NCBI GenBank assembly: GCA_030680795.1
Contig: JAUXUL010000007.1
Span: 124,001-188,000 of the forward strand
Length of the DNA: 64,000 bases
Direction of reading: 5' to 3'
Source: Anaerolineales bacterium
GTDB taxonomy: Bacteria > Chloroflexota > Anaerolineae > Anaerolineales > Villigracilaceae
Shown here: piece by piece, positions 1 to 8,634 of the stretch
Position numbering within the stretch: position 1 is the stretch's first letter
How the letters are laid out: every line of letters starts with the position of its first letter
Notes under the pieces: generated by a model
The model's database searches: none
Told to the model about the DNA's origin: nothing
The model's input: only the letters and a program-made list of their open reading frames with translations
Program-made: the position numbers and the translations under genes

Positions 1-2136
1 GCTGAATCAACTGGGCTGGAAGTGCTGCGCAGACTCGGCGTCACCCCTGACCAGATCCGCCGCCAGACACGCCGCGTGCTGAATGAATCCGCATCGTCCT
101 CACCGACGCCTGCCGGCCCCCAACCAGGCGGACGCGGCGCCTCGGCAGCCAACCCCAAAACCCCCCTCGTCGATCAACTCGCCTCCGACCTGACCAGCAA
201 GGCCGAGGAAAAGAAACTTGACCCCGTCATTGGGCGTCAAATGGAAATCGAGCGCGTCATTCAAATCCTGGCGCGCCGCACAAAGAACAACCCCGCCCTG
301 ATCGGCGAACCCGGCGTCGGCAAGACCGCCATCGTCGAAGGACTCGCCCAGCGCATCGTCGAAGGCGATGTGCCTGCGCCGCTGATGAACAAGCGCGTGC
401 TGCAACTGGACGTGGGCTCCCTCGTCGCTGGCACCATGTATCGCGGCCAGTTCGAGGAAAGACTCAAACGGATCATAGACGAGTTAAAACAATCAGGGTC
501 GATCCTGTTCATTGACGAGGTGCATATGCTGGTCGGGGCGGGAGCCGCAGGTTCATCCGTAGATGCGGCCAACATCCTCAAGCCCGCTCTTTCGCGCGGC
601 GAACTCCAGGTCATCGGCGCGACCACGATGGATGAATATCGCAAATATATTGAGTCTGATGCCGCGCTTGAGCGCCGCTTCCAACCCGTGCAAGTGGACG
701 AACCCTCCGAGGAAGAGACCATTCAAATCCTCAAGGGCATTCGCGGCGCATACGAAGAACACCATCATTTGGTGATTTCCGATGAAGCGCTCGAAGCCGC
801 CGCGCATTTATCCACGCGTTATGTCACCGAAAGATTTTTACCCGACAAAGCCATAGATTTGATTGACGAATCATCGTCACGCGTGCGCATGTACAAGAGT
901 CCCGCCGCAAAACATGCCAAGGATCTATTTGGTCAATTAAGGCTGGCGCGCCAAAACCGCACCCTCGCATTGGAAGAGGGTAACAACGAAGACATCAAGG
1001 AATGGGAAGAGCGCGAAATGGATCTGGGCCAGCAAATTGAACGTTTGCGCACCGGCTGGGATCGTGCCAACAGCCCCGTTGTTTCCGCGGAAGATATTGC
1101 CGAAGTCGTTTCCATGTGGACGGGCGTGCCGCTGATGCAATTGGCAGAGGCCGAATCACAACGCCTGATCAAGATGGAAGATGAACTACGCAAGGGCATC
1201 GTCGGGCAGGAAGATGCGATCATTGCCATCTCCCGCGCAGTCCGACGCGCGCGCGCTGGCTTGAAAGACCCCAAACGCCCGATCGGTTCCTTCATGTTCC
1301 TCGGACCCACAGGCGTGGGCAAGACCGAGCTTACCAAGACTTTAGCCAAATTCATGTTCGGCAGTGAAGATGCCGCCGTGCAATTGGATATGTCCGAGTT
1401 CATGGAACGTCACACCGCCGCTCGTTTGGTGGGCGCACCTCCTGGATACGTCGGCTACGAAGATGCAGGTCAACTGACCGAAGCCCTGCGCCGCAGACCT
1501 TATTCGATTGTTGTCTTCGACGAGATCGAAAAGGCGCATCCTGAAGTCCACAATATGCTGCTGCAGATCATGGAAGAAGGTCACCTGAGCGATGCGAAGG
1601 GCCGCAAGGTGGATTTCCGCAACGCCATCATCGTCATGACCTCCAACATCGGCGCAGACATGATCAAGAATCAAACTTCGCTTGGTTTCGCAACGAAGCG
1701 TGATGAAGCCACCGAAGAACGCATCTCTTATGAAGACATGCGCAAGAAGTTGAACGAATCGCTTAAACGCGCCTTCCGCCCTGAGTTTATCAACCGTTTG
1801 GATTCTGTTGTCATCTTCCGCTCGCTCAACAGGGAAGATATTCAGAAGATCGTCTCGCTCGAACTGGCTAAGGTTTCAGAAAGACTCAAAGACCACAACC
1901 TTATACTCAATGCTTCAACTGACGCATTAGCCTCCATCGCTGAACTGGGCTACGATGCCGAGTTTGGCGCGCGTCCATTACGCCGCGTCATCCAGCAAAA
2001 AGTGGAAGACCCGCTTTCCGACAAATTGCTCTCCGGTGAATTTGTAAACGGCGACTCGATAGACGTGGTCGTCAACGACGACGGCGAAGTTGTCCTTGAT
2101 AAAGCAATAGAAAAACAACCGGAACCAGCCATCTAG
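1..2136 (+). CDS. clpC: ATP-dependent Clp protease ATP-binding subunit ClpC (5' partial)
   Basis: AAA+ unfoldase that feeds substrates to ClpP in the cytoplasm. The reading frame is open from base 1, so the gene starts outside the window; the GTG at 22 is only an internal codon. The visible part begins in the end of the N-terminal Clp repeat domain, followed by a Ser/Pro/Gly linker. Then come D1 with Walker A GEPGVGKT and Walker [10 protein letters not shown], a charged middle segment ([20 protein letters not shown]), and D2 with Walker A GPTGVGKT and a [13 protein letters not shown] Walker B. The C-terminal small domain ([16 protein letters not shown]) is intact and the protein ends normally. 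ClpC rather than ClpB is favoured because the middle region is short. A hairpin follows the stop codon. Confidence 0.95.
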   Translation, partial: AESTGLEVLRRLGVTPDQIRRQTRRVLNESASSSPTPAGPQPGGRGASAANPKTPLVDQLASDLTSKAEEKKLDPVIGRQMEIERVIQILARRTKNNPALIGEPGVGKTAIVEGLAQRIVEGDVPAPLMNKRVLQLDVGSLVAGTMYRGQFEERLKRIIDELKQSGSILFIDEVHMLVGAGAAGSSVDAANILKPALSRGELQVIGATTMDEYRKYIESDAALERRFQPVQVDEPSEEETIQILKGIRGAYEEHHHLVISDEALEAAAHLSTRYVTERFLPDKAIDLIDESSSRVRMYKSPAAKHAKDLFGQLRLARQNRTLALEEGNNEDIKEWEEREMDLGQQIERLRTGWDRANSPVVSAEDIAEVVSMWTGVPLMQLAEAESQRLIKMEDELRKGIVGQEDAIIAISRAVRRARAGLKDPKRPIGSFMFLGPTGVGKTELTKTLAKFMFGSEDAAVQLDMSEFMERHTAARLVGAPPGYVGYEDAGQLTEALRRRPYSIVVFDEIEKAHPEVHNMLLQIMEEGHLSDAKGRKVDFRNAIIVMTSNIGADMIKNQTSLGFATKRDEATEERISYEDMRKKLNESLKRAFRPEFINRLDSVVIFRSLNREDIQKIVSLELAKVSERLKDHNLILNASTDALASIAELGYDAEFGARPLRRVIQQKVEDPLSDKLLSGEFVNGDSIDVVVNDDGEVVLDKAIEKQPEPAI

Positions 2137-2146
2137 AAAGAGCAGC

Positions 2147-2197
2147 AATCCCTAAAGGTCTTTGCGAAGCCCCCGAAGGGGGAGCCCTTTAGGGATT
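2147..2197 (+). terminator. nested hairpin after clpC
   Basis: Outer arms AATCCCTAAAGG (2147-2158) and CCTTTAGGGATT (2186-2197) enclose an inner GCCCCC/GGGGG hairpin. There is no proper T-run, only ATTATTTAA. It lies between the clpC stop and the next start, so it could be a weak terminator or a copy of a palindromic repeat; its right arm ends 7 bases before the next ATG. Confidence 0.55.
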
Positions 2198-2204
2198 ATT
2201 TAAC

Positions 2205-3260
2205 ATGACCAAACAGGAACTTCTCAAGCAAGCCGATTACACCTTCCAGCGCGGCAACCGCGCACTGGCAAAAAAATATTTGTCAGAGTTTCTTTCCACC
2301 CACCCCAATGACGAAGCCGGATGGATGTTGATGGCGCGCATCGAGGCGGAAAAAGAACGTAAGATTCAATGCTACCAGCGCGTGCTCAAGATCAACGCCG
2401 ATCACAACGAAGCCAGGATCGGACTCGCCCGCCTAAAATCGATCAGCCCGACATTGCCCAAGCCGGATCATATAAATGCCAATATCTGGCAAGCTCCTTC
2501 CAAACCATATAAGAATCCCCTGCGCGCAATCCTGGCGGTTGTAGTCGTGCTGTTTTTAATTGGCACAACCACACTTGTTGTGGCGCGAAAAAATCCCGAA
2601 TCGAACGTTGCGAAAATGTTTGCGGTTGCAACGCCCACGCTCTATGGCGAACCATCCCTTGCAAACGATATTGCGCCGCAAACCCGTGCGCAAGTCAGCG
2701 CAACGTACCCGCAGTATGCGCCTCTCGTGGATGCGTTGATCAACATTGCCATCCAAAATTCTGAAAGCGGCATGGAAGGTGCACCGGAACGCCCGGGTGC
2801 CGAGATCGCCACATCAGATAAAACCGGCTTGGAAGCGAAAACAGCACTGGAAAATGCGCTGCCTCAACCTGGTTCATTATCATCAGCAACCATCACCGAG
2901 CAGCAAATCACCTCATGGCTTGCCATGGAAATGAAGAACAGTCCCGACCTGCCCTTAAGTGATGTTCAAATCTATCTGCGTGATGGCAAGATCCAGGTTT
3001 GGGGCATGGTAAACGGAAAAGAAAATTCTACCTCCGCGCTTATTGTTGGAATGCTAAATATTGACAATAATAAACAGCCTTATTTTGAAATAGAATCGCT
3101 CCAGATCGGGCAGCAAATAATCCCCGGCTTACTGCTCTCACAGGTGGAATCCTGGTTAAATCAACTGCTTGTGGAAGAGATCAACCTCCAAGTCCCTGGG
3201 CTTGAGCTGATGAACGTCAATGTGACGAATGGGCTGATTACAGTTTCAGGAATGAGATAA
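2205..3260 (+). CDS. TPR-containing single-pass membrane protein of unknown function
   Basis: 351 residues. Residues 1-78 are alpha-helical with a TPR-like pattern (FQRGNRALAKKYLSEFLSTHPNDEAGW, then a second helix pair), which suggests a cytoplasmic protein-binding part. One clear membrane helix lies at about 107-127 (LRAILAVVVVLFLIGTTTLVVA), so the remaining 220 residues should be outside the membrane. That outer part has no family I recognise; its C-terminal third (from about 225) is predicted beta-rich and resembles secreted domains of unknown function seen in Chloroflexota. The ATG lies directly after the clpC hairpin. The gene ends before a good terminator, so it is probably a single-gene unit. 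Function cannot be assigned. Confidence 0.8.
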   Translation: MTKQELLKQADYTFQRGNRALAKKYLSEFLSTHPNDEAGWMLMARIEAEKERKIQCYQRVLKINADHNEARIGLARLKSISPTLPKPDHINANIWQAPSKPYKNPLRAILAVVVVLFLIGTTTLVVARKNPESNVAKMFAVATPTLYGEPSLANDIAPQTRAQVSATYPQYAPLVDALINIAIQNSESGMEGAPERPGAEIATSDKTGLEAKTALENALPQPGSLSSATITEQQITSWLAMEMKNSPDLPLSDVQIYLRDGKIQVWGMVNGKENSTSALIVGMLNIDNNKQPYFEIESLQIGQQIIPGLLLSQVESWLNQLLVEEINLQVPGLELMNVNVTNGLITVSGMR

Positions 3261-3272
3261 AGAACTTCAAAA

Positions 3273-3296
3273 GGATCGCCGCGAGGCGGTCTTTTT
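3273..3296 (+). terminator. intrinsic terminator
   Basis: Seven-base stem GATCGCC (3274-3280) with GGCGGTC (3285-3291), GCGA loop, followed by TTTTTCTTT. It lies 13 bases after the stop of the TPR membrane protein. Confidence 0.85.
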
Positions 3297-3361
3297 CTTT
3301 AAACTATAATCTCTTCTTAAGAATATTTCCCATCTACGCTGCATCTTATTCAGCAGATCCA

Positions 3362-3450
3362 GGTCATTGCGAGAGCGGTGTTTTCCTGCTCGAAGCAATT
3401 CTCCTCAACTGGAGCTTGCTTACCCATTTTGGTACTATGTCGCCGCAACA
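3362..3450. repeat. decayed copy of the TCATTGCGAG dispersed repeat
   Basis: Begins GGTCATTGCGAGAGCGG and continues with CTCGAAGCAAT and CTTGCTT, the same order of motifs as the more complete copies at 39570-39663 and 44991-45067, but the right-hand closing arm is missing. It lies in the 5' region of msrA, whose real start is further downstream. Confidence 0.6.
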
Positions 3451-3486
3451 GACGCGGTTCGCAACAACAAAAAAGGAGTATTTATT

Positions 3487-4038
3487 ATGAGCACAAATTA
3501 CGAAACCGCCACACTGGCCGGGGGATGTTTTTGGTGCCTGGAAGCCGTTTTTGACGAAATGAAAGGCGTGGGCTCTGTTGACTCGGGTTATTCCAACGGA
3601 CATGTCGCCAACCCATCCTATCGCGCTGTTTGCAACGATGACACGGGTCATGCCGAAGTCGTGCGCATCACATTTGACCCAAGCGTCATCTCCTTCCGTG
3701 ACATTCTCAACGTCTTCTTCGCCATCCATGACCCCACTACCCTGAACCGCCAGGGCGCGGACACGGGCACACAATACCGTTCCGCCATTTTCTATCATGC
3801 ACCTGAGCAAAAAGAAACCGCTGATACACTCATCAGCGAGTTGAATACCCAGAAGATATGGAATAGCCCCATCGTCACAGAAGTGACTGCTGTTGATAAT
3901 TTCTCTATCGCCGAAGATTATCATCAGGAATATTTTGCGCGCAATCAAAACCAACCGTATTGTCAGGCTGTGGTCGCGCCAAAGGTTATAAAATTTAGAA
4001 AGCACTATCTTGAGTTGTTGAAGAAACAACCCGCATAG
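3487..4038 (+). CDS. msrA: peptide-methionine (S)-S-oxide reductase MsrA
   Basis: 183 residues, normal for the family. MsrA reduces S-methionine sulfoxide in proteins using thioredoxin. The catalytic motif GGCFWC is at residues 12-17 (nucleophile Cys14), followed by the usual GVGSVDSGYSNG, the HAEVVRITFDP strand, and the NRQGADTGTQYRSAIFY segment. The start ATG at 3487 is preceded by AAAAAGGAG at suitable distance; an in-frame extension upstream to 3367 only translates repeat DNA and is not credible. No MsrB domain is fused. The resolving cysteine in such proteins is near the C-terminus; Cys at YCQAVVAPK is a candidate. The gene is followed by a terminator hairpin. Confidence 0.95.
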   Translation: MSTNYETATLAGGCFWCLEAVFDEMKGVGSVDSGYSNGHVANPSYRAVCNDDTGHAEVVRITFDPSVISFRDILNVFFAIHDPTTLNRQGADTGTQYRSAIFYHAPEQKETADTLISELNTQKIWNSPIVTEVTAVDNFSIAEDYHQEYFARNQNQPYCQAVVAPKVIKFRKHYLELLKKQPA

Positions 4039-4043
4039 GCAAC

Positions 4044-4076
4044 AGGTGACAGTCACTTTCAAAGTGACCGTCACCT
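4044..4076 (+). terminator. terminator-like hairpin, family copy 1
   Basis: AGGTGACAGTCACTTT paired with AAAGTGACCGTCACCT, six bases after the msrA stop. Near-identical hairpins follow spoVS (54743-54776) and the hypothetical gene ending at 63192 (63202-63234). Confidence 0.7.
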
Positions 4077-4113
4077 AATTAACGGGAAAAATCTTTGTTA
4101 TACTCTTAAAGAC

Positions 4114-5106
4114 ATGAACGAAACCAAATCCCCCACCCTTCGAGACGCTTCGCGTCAGGGCAGCGCCTTCAACATCCGTGATGTGCCGATCTACGGCGAC
4201 GCCATCCTCGCGCCCATGGACGGCTACTCCGACTGGCCCTTCCGTTCGCTTTGCCGCGAGCTGGGCTCGGCCATGAGCTATACCGAATTTGTCAAAGTGG
4301 AAAAAATCCTCAGCCGCTCGAAGCAGCCCGCCAAGCGGATGTACTTCACCGAAGCCGAACGCCCCATCACATTTCAAATCTACGGCGATGACCCAGACCT
4401 CATTTTAAAGGCCGCGTTGAAAATCCAGGAACTCAACCCGGATATCATTGACCTCAATATGGGCTGCCCTGCCAAAACCATCGCGGATCGCGGCGCAGGC
4501 GTGGGTATGATGCCTTCTCCCGTCAAGATCGCTCGCACGTTCAAGAAACTCACATCCGCACTCAAAGTTCCAGTCACAGGCAAGATCCGCCTCGGTTGGG
4601 ATAAAAACAAAAATTACAAACTCATCGCGCGCGTAGTGGAAGAGAACGGCGGCTCGCTCATTGCCATCCACGGACGCACAAAGGAACAACGTTACAGCGG
4701 CAACGCAGATTGGGATGCGATTGCTGAAGTGAAATCGCTTGTTAAAATCCCCGTCATCGGTAGCGGTGACGTGAAAACCGTCGCCGATATTGAACGCATG
4801 AAACAATACACCAACTGCAATGCGGTCATGATCGGGCGCGGCGCACTTGCCAACCCCTGGATATTTTCGCGCCTCGACCGTCAACAAGTCACAGCGGAAC
4901 AAGTGCAGGAAACCGTTCGCAAGCATCTCGCGCGCAGTGTTGAATTCTACGGCGACGATGACGGCTCGCGCCTTTTCCGTAAATACGCGGTGCAATATCT
5001 GCTCATGCAAACCCTCACGCGTGAAACCCGCAAGGAAATTCTTAAGCCAATGCCGTCCGGTGAATTCCTTGAAATGCTTAATCAAGTCTACGCACTGACG
5101 GCATAA
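4114..5106 (+). CDS. dus: tRNA-dihydrouridine synthase (DusB-type)
   Basis: 330 residues. FMN enzyme that reduces uridine to dihydrouridine in the tRNA D-loop. Evidence: LAPMDGYSDWPFR near residue 32, the catalytic-cysteine motif DLNMGCPAKTI (Cys118), KIRLGWD, the IHGRTKEQRYSG motif, VIGSGDV, and MIGRGALANPWIF for phosphate binding of FMN. The C-terminal helical tRNA-binding part is present but short. The first 20 residues are unlike the family and are encoded by GC-rich DNA with a small GACGC/GCGTC palindrome (4142-4154), so translation could also begin at the GTG codon of DVPIYG. The subtype (DusA, B or C) is judged only from the overall pattern. Confidence 0.9.
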   Translation: MNETKSPTLRDASRQGSAFNIRDVPIYGDAILAPMDGYSDWPFRSLCRELGSAMSYTEFVKVEKILSRSKQPAKRMYFTEAERPITFQIYGDDPDLILKAALKIQELNPDIIDLNMGCPAKTIADRGAGVGMMPSPVKIARTFKKLTSALKVPVTGKIRLGWDKNKNYKLIARVVEENGGSLIAIHGRTKEQRYSGNADWDAIAEVKSLVKIPVIGSGDVKTVADIERMKQYTNCNAVMIGRGALANPWIFSRLDRQQVTAEQVQETVRKHLARSVEFYGDDDGSRLFRKYAVQYLLMQTLTRETRKEILKPMPSGEFLEMLNQVYALTA

Positions 5107-5120
5107 CGTATAATCAAACC

Positions 5121-5609
5121 ATGATCCTCGATCTCCCTCTCATTCTCGAAACACGGCGCAATCACGCGCTTGAACACGCCACCATTCATATCCTCAACCG
5201 CCAATTTCCTGGTCAACGGATGGCTGGGCATTCCAACCCAACTGGTTATTATTTGCTCGGCGATCTGCAAACACAGGATATTTGGATCGCTGCAACGGAA
5301 GCACACACGCGATTAAATTCCGGTGAAAGTGGACTTGCGATTCACCCCGGCTGCGGCACCAACCTTGCGACTTCCACGCTTCTTGCCGCGACCTTGGCCT
5401 GGTTACCGCTTCGAGGAAACAAATCCACACTGACGCGACTCCTGCTCCTCCCTTTGGCAGTCATCTTTGCCCTCCTCGGCGTTTTGCTCGCCCGTCCCCT
5501 CGGACCCATCCTGCAACAACACATCACGACTGAAGCAAAACTCGGCCGTTTGCAAATCGTGGACATCATCCCCGTCCGCAAAGGCATTCATCGTATCATT
5601 ACAAAGTAG
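5121..5609 (+). CDS. DUF6391 family membrane protein
   Basis: 162 residues. The N-terminal stretch RRNHALEHATIHIL with its charged and histidine residues, then GYYLLGDLQTQDI and HPGCGTN, is the signature I associate with DUF6391, found in cyanobacteria and Chloroflexota. Two hydrophobic segments follow: about 92-103, a weak one (STLLAATLAWLPL), and about 112-133 (RLLLLPLAVIFALLGVLLARPLG). No enzymatic role is known to me. It lies 14 bases after dus, the stop codon of which is close to the ATG, so the two are probably co-transcribed with holA downstream. Its stop codon lies inside a palindrome. Confidence 0.7.
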   Translation: MILDLPLILETRRNHALEHATIHILNRQFPGQRMAGHSNPTGYYLLGDLQTQDIWIAATEAHTRLNSGESGLAIHPGCGTNLATSTLLAATLAWLPLRGNKSTLTRLLLLPLAVIFALLGVLLARPLGPILQQHITTEAKLGRLQIVDIIPVRKGIHRIITK

Positions 5610-5634
5610 GGACACAGCGGCGCTGTGTCCCTAC
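5606..5634. repeat. perfect 13-bp-arm palindrome across the DUF6391 stop codon
   Basis: GTAGGGACACAGC, a three-base loop, and GCTGTGTCCCTAC. It covers the stop codon of the DUF6391 gene and ends 11 bases before the holA ATG. It has no T-run, so it is more likely a dispersed repeat element than a terminator. Confidence 0.75.
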
Positions 5635-5645
5635 CGATAACTCAA

Positions 5646-6617
5646 ATGCCCAACGTTATCTTCCTCCACGGCAACGACGAATTTGCCATCAACCGCAAGA
5701 TCAAAGACTTTGAGGCAAATTTTAGCGACCCCACCACAGCGGATATGAACACGGCCCGTCTCGAAGCGCGCACAATGACAGAGAATGATCTGAACAATGC
5801 GGTCAATGCCATGCCTTTTCTAGCGCCAAAGAGACTGGTCATCCTTTCGAATCCATCCTCCAAATATATCAACCCAGCCTCACGCAAAAAATTTGGTGAA
5901 TTCCTCAGCAATACACCCGATACAGCAAAATTTGTCATCCATGAATTGATCGAGCCGAAGGAAATTGAAAGACATTGGCTGGTGAAATGGGCGGGGAAAA
6001 ATTCAAGCCTGATAAAAACTCAGGTATTCCTCTTACCCAAACAAAGGGACATGCCCGGCTGGATCATCAATGAAGCCAAGAATCAAGAGGGTAGGATTGA
6101 ACCCGCCGCCGCCGCGAAACTTGCTGAAATGGTCGGCGTGGATACCCGACAGGCTGGGATGGAAATTGCAAAACTGCTGGCCTATGCCAATTGGGAGCGG
6201 CCAGTTCTTGTATCAGATGTGGAAGCGGTTTGTGTCTTCACATCCCAACAAAGCGTGTTTGACTTTGTGGATGCGTTATCCCAGGGCAATGGTAAAACCG
6301 CGCAAAAACTTTTGCACCGCCTGCTTGAAAATGAAGAGGCGTTTTCGTTGTGGGGCATGGTCGTCAGGCAATTCAGGTTATTAATTCAAGCGCGTGAAAT
6401 TTTGGATGGGCGCGGTAATAAAGACGATGTGGCCAGGGCTTTGGGCGTGCATCCCTTTGTGGCAGAAAAAACAAGCGGGCAGGCGAATCGCTTTTCAATT
6501 GAAGCGCTTGAAAATATTTATCATCGCCTGCTGATCATTGATGAAAGAGTCAAAACGAGCCAGATCACTTTGGACCTGGCTCTCGATACTTTGATCGTTG
6601 AACTCGCGGGGCACTAG
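5646..6617 (+). CDS. holA: DNA polymerase III delta subunit
   Basis: 323 residues. HolA opens the beta sliding clamp as part of the clamp loader. The start MPNVIFLHGNDEFAINRKI is the expected first strand and helix of domain I. It is followed by the family pattern (LNNAVNAMPFLAPKRLVIL; FVIHE; LPKQRDMPGWI; the LAEMVGVDTRQAGMEIAKLLAYA helix-rich segment; and the VFDFVDALSQGNGKTAQKLLHRLL collar domain). The ATG at 5646 is chosen because an upstream GTG at 5625 would be inside the preceding palindrome. It lies downstream of dus and the DUF6391 gene on the same strand and is convergent with the next gene, which ends only four bases away. Confidence 0.9.
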   Translation: MPNVIFLHGNDEFAINRKIKDFEANFSDPTTADMNTARLEARTMTENDLNNAVNAMPFLAPKRLVILSNPSSKYINPASRKKFGEFLSNTPDTAKFVIHELIEPKEIERHWLVKWAGKNSSLIKTQVFLLPKQRDMPGWIINEAKNQEGRIEPAAAAKLAEMVGVDTRQAGMEIAKLLAYANWERPVLVSDVEAVCVFTSQQSVFDFVDALSQGNGKTAQKLLHRLLENEEAFSLWGMVVRQFRLLIQAREILDGRGNKDDVARALGVHPFVAEKTSGQANRFSIEALENIYHRLLIIDERVKTSQITLDLALDTLIVELAGH

Positions 6618-6620
6618 CCT

Positions 6621-7010
6621 TTAGAACAACGTTTCCTGTTTCACAGGTCCGCTCAAACCTTTCCACCCATACGTCTTAAAATCAATTCGACCGCGCGGGT
6701 TGAAAAGCACGCCCTCCTCTTTAAGCAGAAGACGCTGCCTGCGCGCGCCTGCGCCATCCCGCTCGCTGATCTCGCCCTTTGAGTTGATCACACGCTGCCA
6801 CGGCACGTCATCGGGACAATGCGCCATCGCACCGCCTACCCATAGCGGACCAAACGCAATGTATTTTTCAATTTCCACGCCCTCGGGCGGCGGAAGTATT
6901 TTCGCAATCTGCCCATAGGAAGCAACTTTTCCGCGCGGAATCTGGCGGACGATTTCCCAGACTTGGGCGTAAAAGGCTTGCGGGTTTGGGGGAGATGTAA
7001 ATTGAGGCAT
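6621..7010 (-). CDS. alkyltransferase-like protein (ATL), MGMT family
   Basis: 129 residues, matching the DNA-binding domain of O6-alkylguanine-DNA alkyltransferases (VWEIVRQIPRGKVASYGQIA, winged helix, RQRLLLKEEGV). In active MGMT the motif is PCHRV with the acceptor cysteine; here it reads VPWQRVINSKG, so Trp replaces Cys. This is the hallmark of ATL proteins, which bind O6-alkylguanine and flag it for nucleotide excision repair rather than repairing it. The PRGKVASYG loop and the Tyr/Arg pair used for base flipping are present. It is convergent with holA with only three bases between the stops, and it has its own upstream region at 7011-7058. Confidence 0.9.
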   Translation of the reverse strand: MPQFTSPPNPQAFYAQVWEIVRQIPRGKVASYGQIAKILPPPEGVEIEKYIAFGPLWVGGAMAHCPDDVPWQRVINSKGEISERDGAGARRQRLLLKEEGVLFNPRGRIDFKTYGWKGLSGPVKQETLF

Positions 7011-7058
7011 GATAATTTTCCTTGTAGCGAACAGACCTAAGCCCTGTGTGTTAGGGTC

Positions 7059-8624
7059 TTAACGAGGCGACAGGTAACGATAATACAATGACTGCCTGAC
7101 ATTGGCAATGAAATTCTGCGAGAGTTTATCGTCCATGAATTGCAAGGTGACAATTTCATCCGCAGTGAGTGCGCCGGGATGCTCATTCTCCGGCGCACCT
7201 GCCTGCTCAAGGTGTGTAGCGGGCGGAGGCGTGAGGCGTTGATCTTCATCTAAAATAAAATAATATTCGTAGGTTCTATAAACCGAACGGTTGATTTCGT
7301 AAAGCGGGGTCAATGCGCCAACGAGAAGAAAGACGACAAAAGCCATTCGATATAAACGCGACGATGAATTTTGAAAAATAACTTCAGCGCACATTATCAT
7401 TAAAAAAAACAACGGCGCAATCGAGGCGCGCATAACGAAATCACCTCCGCTGCCGAGTTGGATGAAGGGAATGAGGATGAGCAGCAAGCCAGTGACCATC
7501 CAGCGCGGGTCGCGCCACAAGCGGGGAGCAAGAAAAAGCCAGAGAATTCCGCCTTCGAGTAAAAAGAAAATGAGGAGGTCTTTGATAGCAATTGATTGAA
7601 ACCCACGCTCCTGGGCGGCGGTGTTGGATGAAAATAAAAGATAGGAAATGATGACGATGATTCCGCTGGCGAGGAGGAGGTCAAAGCGAAGATTTTTGAA
7701 TGGATGTTTGAAATCCGTTTGTTTGATCCATTCGATGAGCAGGTAAGGCAATAATCCAATGGAAGCAAGCGGGGCAAAGAAAAAAGAGAGTGACCAGATG
7801 AATGCCAATTGTCCTCTGATGTCATTCTGAGCGACCTGTTCTTTTGGGAGCGAAGAATCCCTGCCGCCGGGCTGGAGACCCTTTGCGGAGTTTATCTTGA
7901 GCGAAGTCGAAAGGCTCAGGGAGATAAAAAATGAGACACACAACCAAGCAGGCGCAGCCTGATTAAAGACCCAAAATAATTGCGTGGTAAATGATGAATA
8001 CTGCAAATTGTCCGACCAAATTTCGAGATGTTGAATGGGAGGAAAAAGCGTTGGATAATCCGGCGCGAGGATCAGCGTACCGAGCGCGTCCATGCCGCTG
8101 AAGAAGATGAGCAGAAGAGCAGTTTTGAGCAAAGTAGTATTGAGTTTAATGTTGAGATGCAGAGCAGTGAGAAATACGCCAAGCCAAGTCCACAAGAAGA
8201 GGATGAAGTTGGCGAATTTCCAACCGAACAGTTTGCCTGCGAATGCAGCCGGGAGCCAATAGCCCAGGTAGTAGATAAGCATTTTCAATGGTCCACGTTC
8301 GGCGGATGAATAAACGACAGGCCAGTCATAATTAATGAGATCACGCAAAACTGCGTTGCGCCAGTGATGGTCCCAGTTTTGGAAGGCGTATCCGCCAACA
8401 CCGGAGAGGAAGACCCACAGACCAGTAAGTAGTAATAAGTAAAATGGGAATTGGGAATTGGGAATCGGGAATTGGTTGTCTGGGTTTTGTTTAAGCAGAT
8501 TCCATAAAACCCAAAGGAAGATGGCGATCACGGGAATGGCAATGGATAATCGTAACCAGCCCATGAAAAAGATGATGACTGGGAGGGTTAGATAAAGGAT
8601 TGTGATGCGGTGGATGAATTTCAT
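7059..8624 (-). CDS. polytopic membrane protein of unknown function with repeat-derived insertions
   Basis: 521 residues with roughly ten hydrophobic helices (for example ITILYLTLPVIIFFMGW, FANFILFLWTWLGVFLTA, DLLLASGIIVIISYLLF, MVTGLLLILIPFIQL). The layout resembles GT-C-fold proteins and the gene directly follows one of that type, so a role in envelope glycan or lipid-linked sugar transfer is possible but not shown. Two soluble stretches look like translated repeats: NPDNQFPIPNSQFPF (about residues 46-60, from GGGAATT tandem repeats at 8445-8474), and the segment around LKINSAKGLQPGGRDSS (about 230-265, DNA near 7830-7930). The C-terminus after the last helix is about 70 residues and soluble. 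Start ATG at 8624 lies 10 bases after the stop of the upstream gene. Confidence 0.75.
   Translation of the reverse strand: MKFIHRITILYLTLPVIIFFMGWLRLSIAIPVIAIFLWVLWNLLKQNPDNQFPIPNSQFPFYLLLLTGLWVFLSGVGGYAFQNWDHHWRNAVLRDLINYDWPVVYSSAERGPLKMLIYYLGYWLPAAFAGKLFGWKFANFILFLWTWLGVFLTALHLNIKLNTTLLKTALLLIFFSGMDALGTLILAPDYPTLFPPIQHLEIWSDNLQYSSFTTQLFWVFNQAAPAWLCVSFFISLSLSTSLKINSAKGLQPGGRDSSLPKEQVAQNDIRGQLAFIWSLSFFFAPLASIGLLPYLLIEWIKQTDFKHPFKNLRFDLLLASGIIVIISYLLFSSNTAAQERGFQSIAIKDLLIFFLLEGGILWLFLAPRLWRDPRWMVTGLLLILIPFIQLGSGGDFVMRASIAPLFFLMIMCAEVIFQNSSSRLYRMAFVVFLLVGALTPLYEINRSVYRTYEYYFILDEDQRLTPPPATHLEQAGAPENEHPGALTADEIVTLQFMDDKLSQNFIANVRQSLYYRYLSPR
8445..8474. repeat. GGGAATT heptamer tandem repeat inside a coding region
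   Basis: Four tandem heptamer-like units (GGGAATT, GGGAATT, GGGAATC, GGGAATT) within the membrane protein gene. The unit is not a multiple of three, yet the frame stays open and gives the residues QFPIPNSQFP. Confidence 0.8.
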
Positions 8625-8634
8625 GGTCTATGGT

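Noticed and set aside
3364-4074. 236-residue leftward frame opposite msrA
   Set aside because: It covers the msrA gene and two repeats; no ribosome-binding site and no known motif.
5625-5645. GTG start for holA at 5625
   Set aside because: It would lie inside the palindrome that ends the preceding gene and add residues not seen at HolA N-termini.
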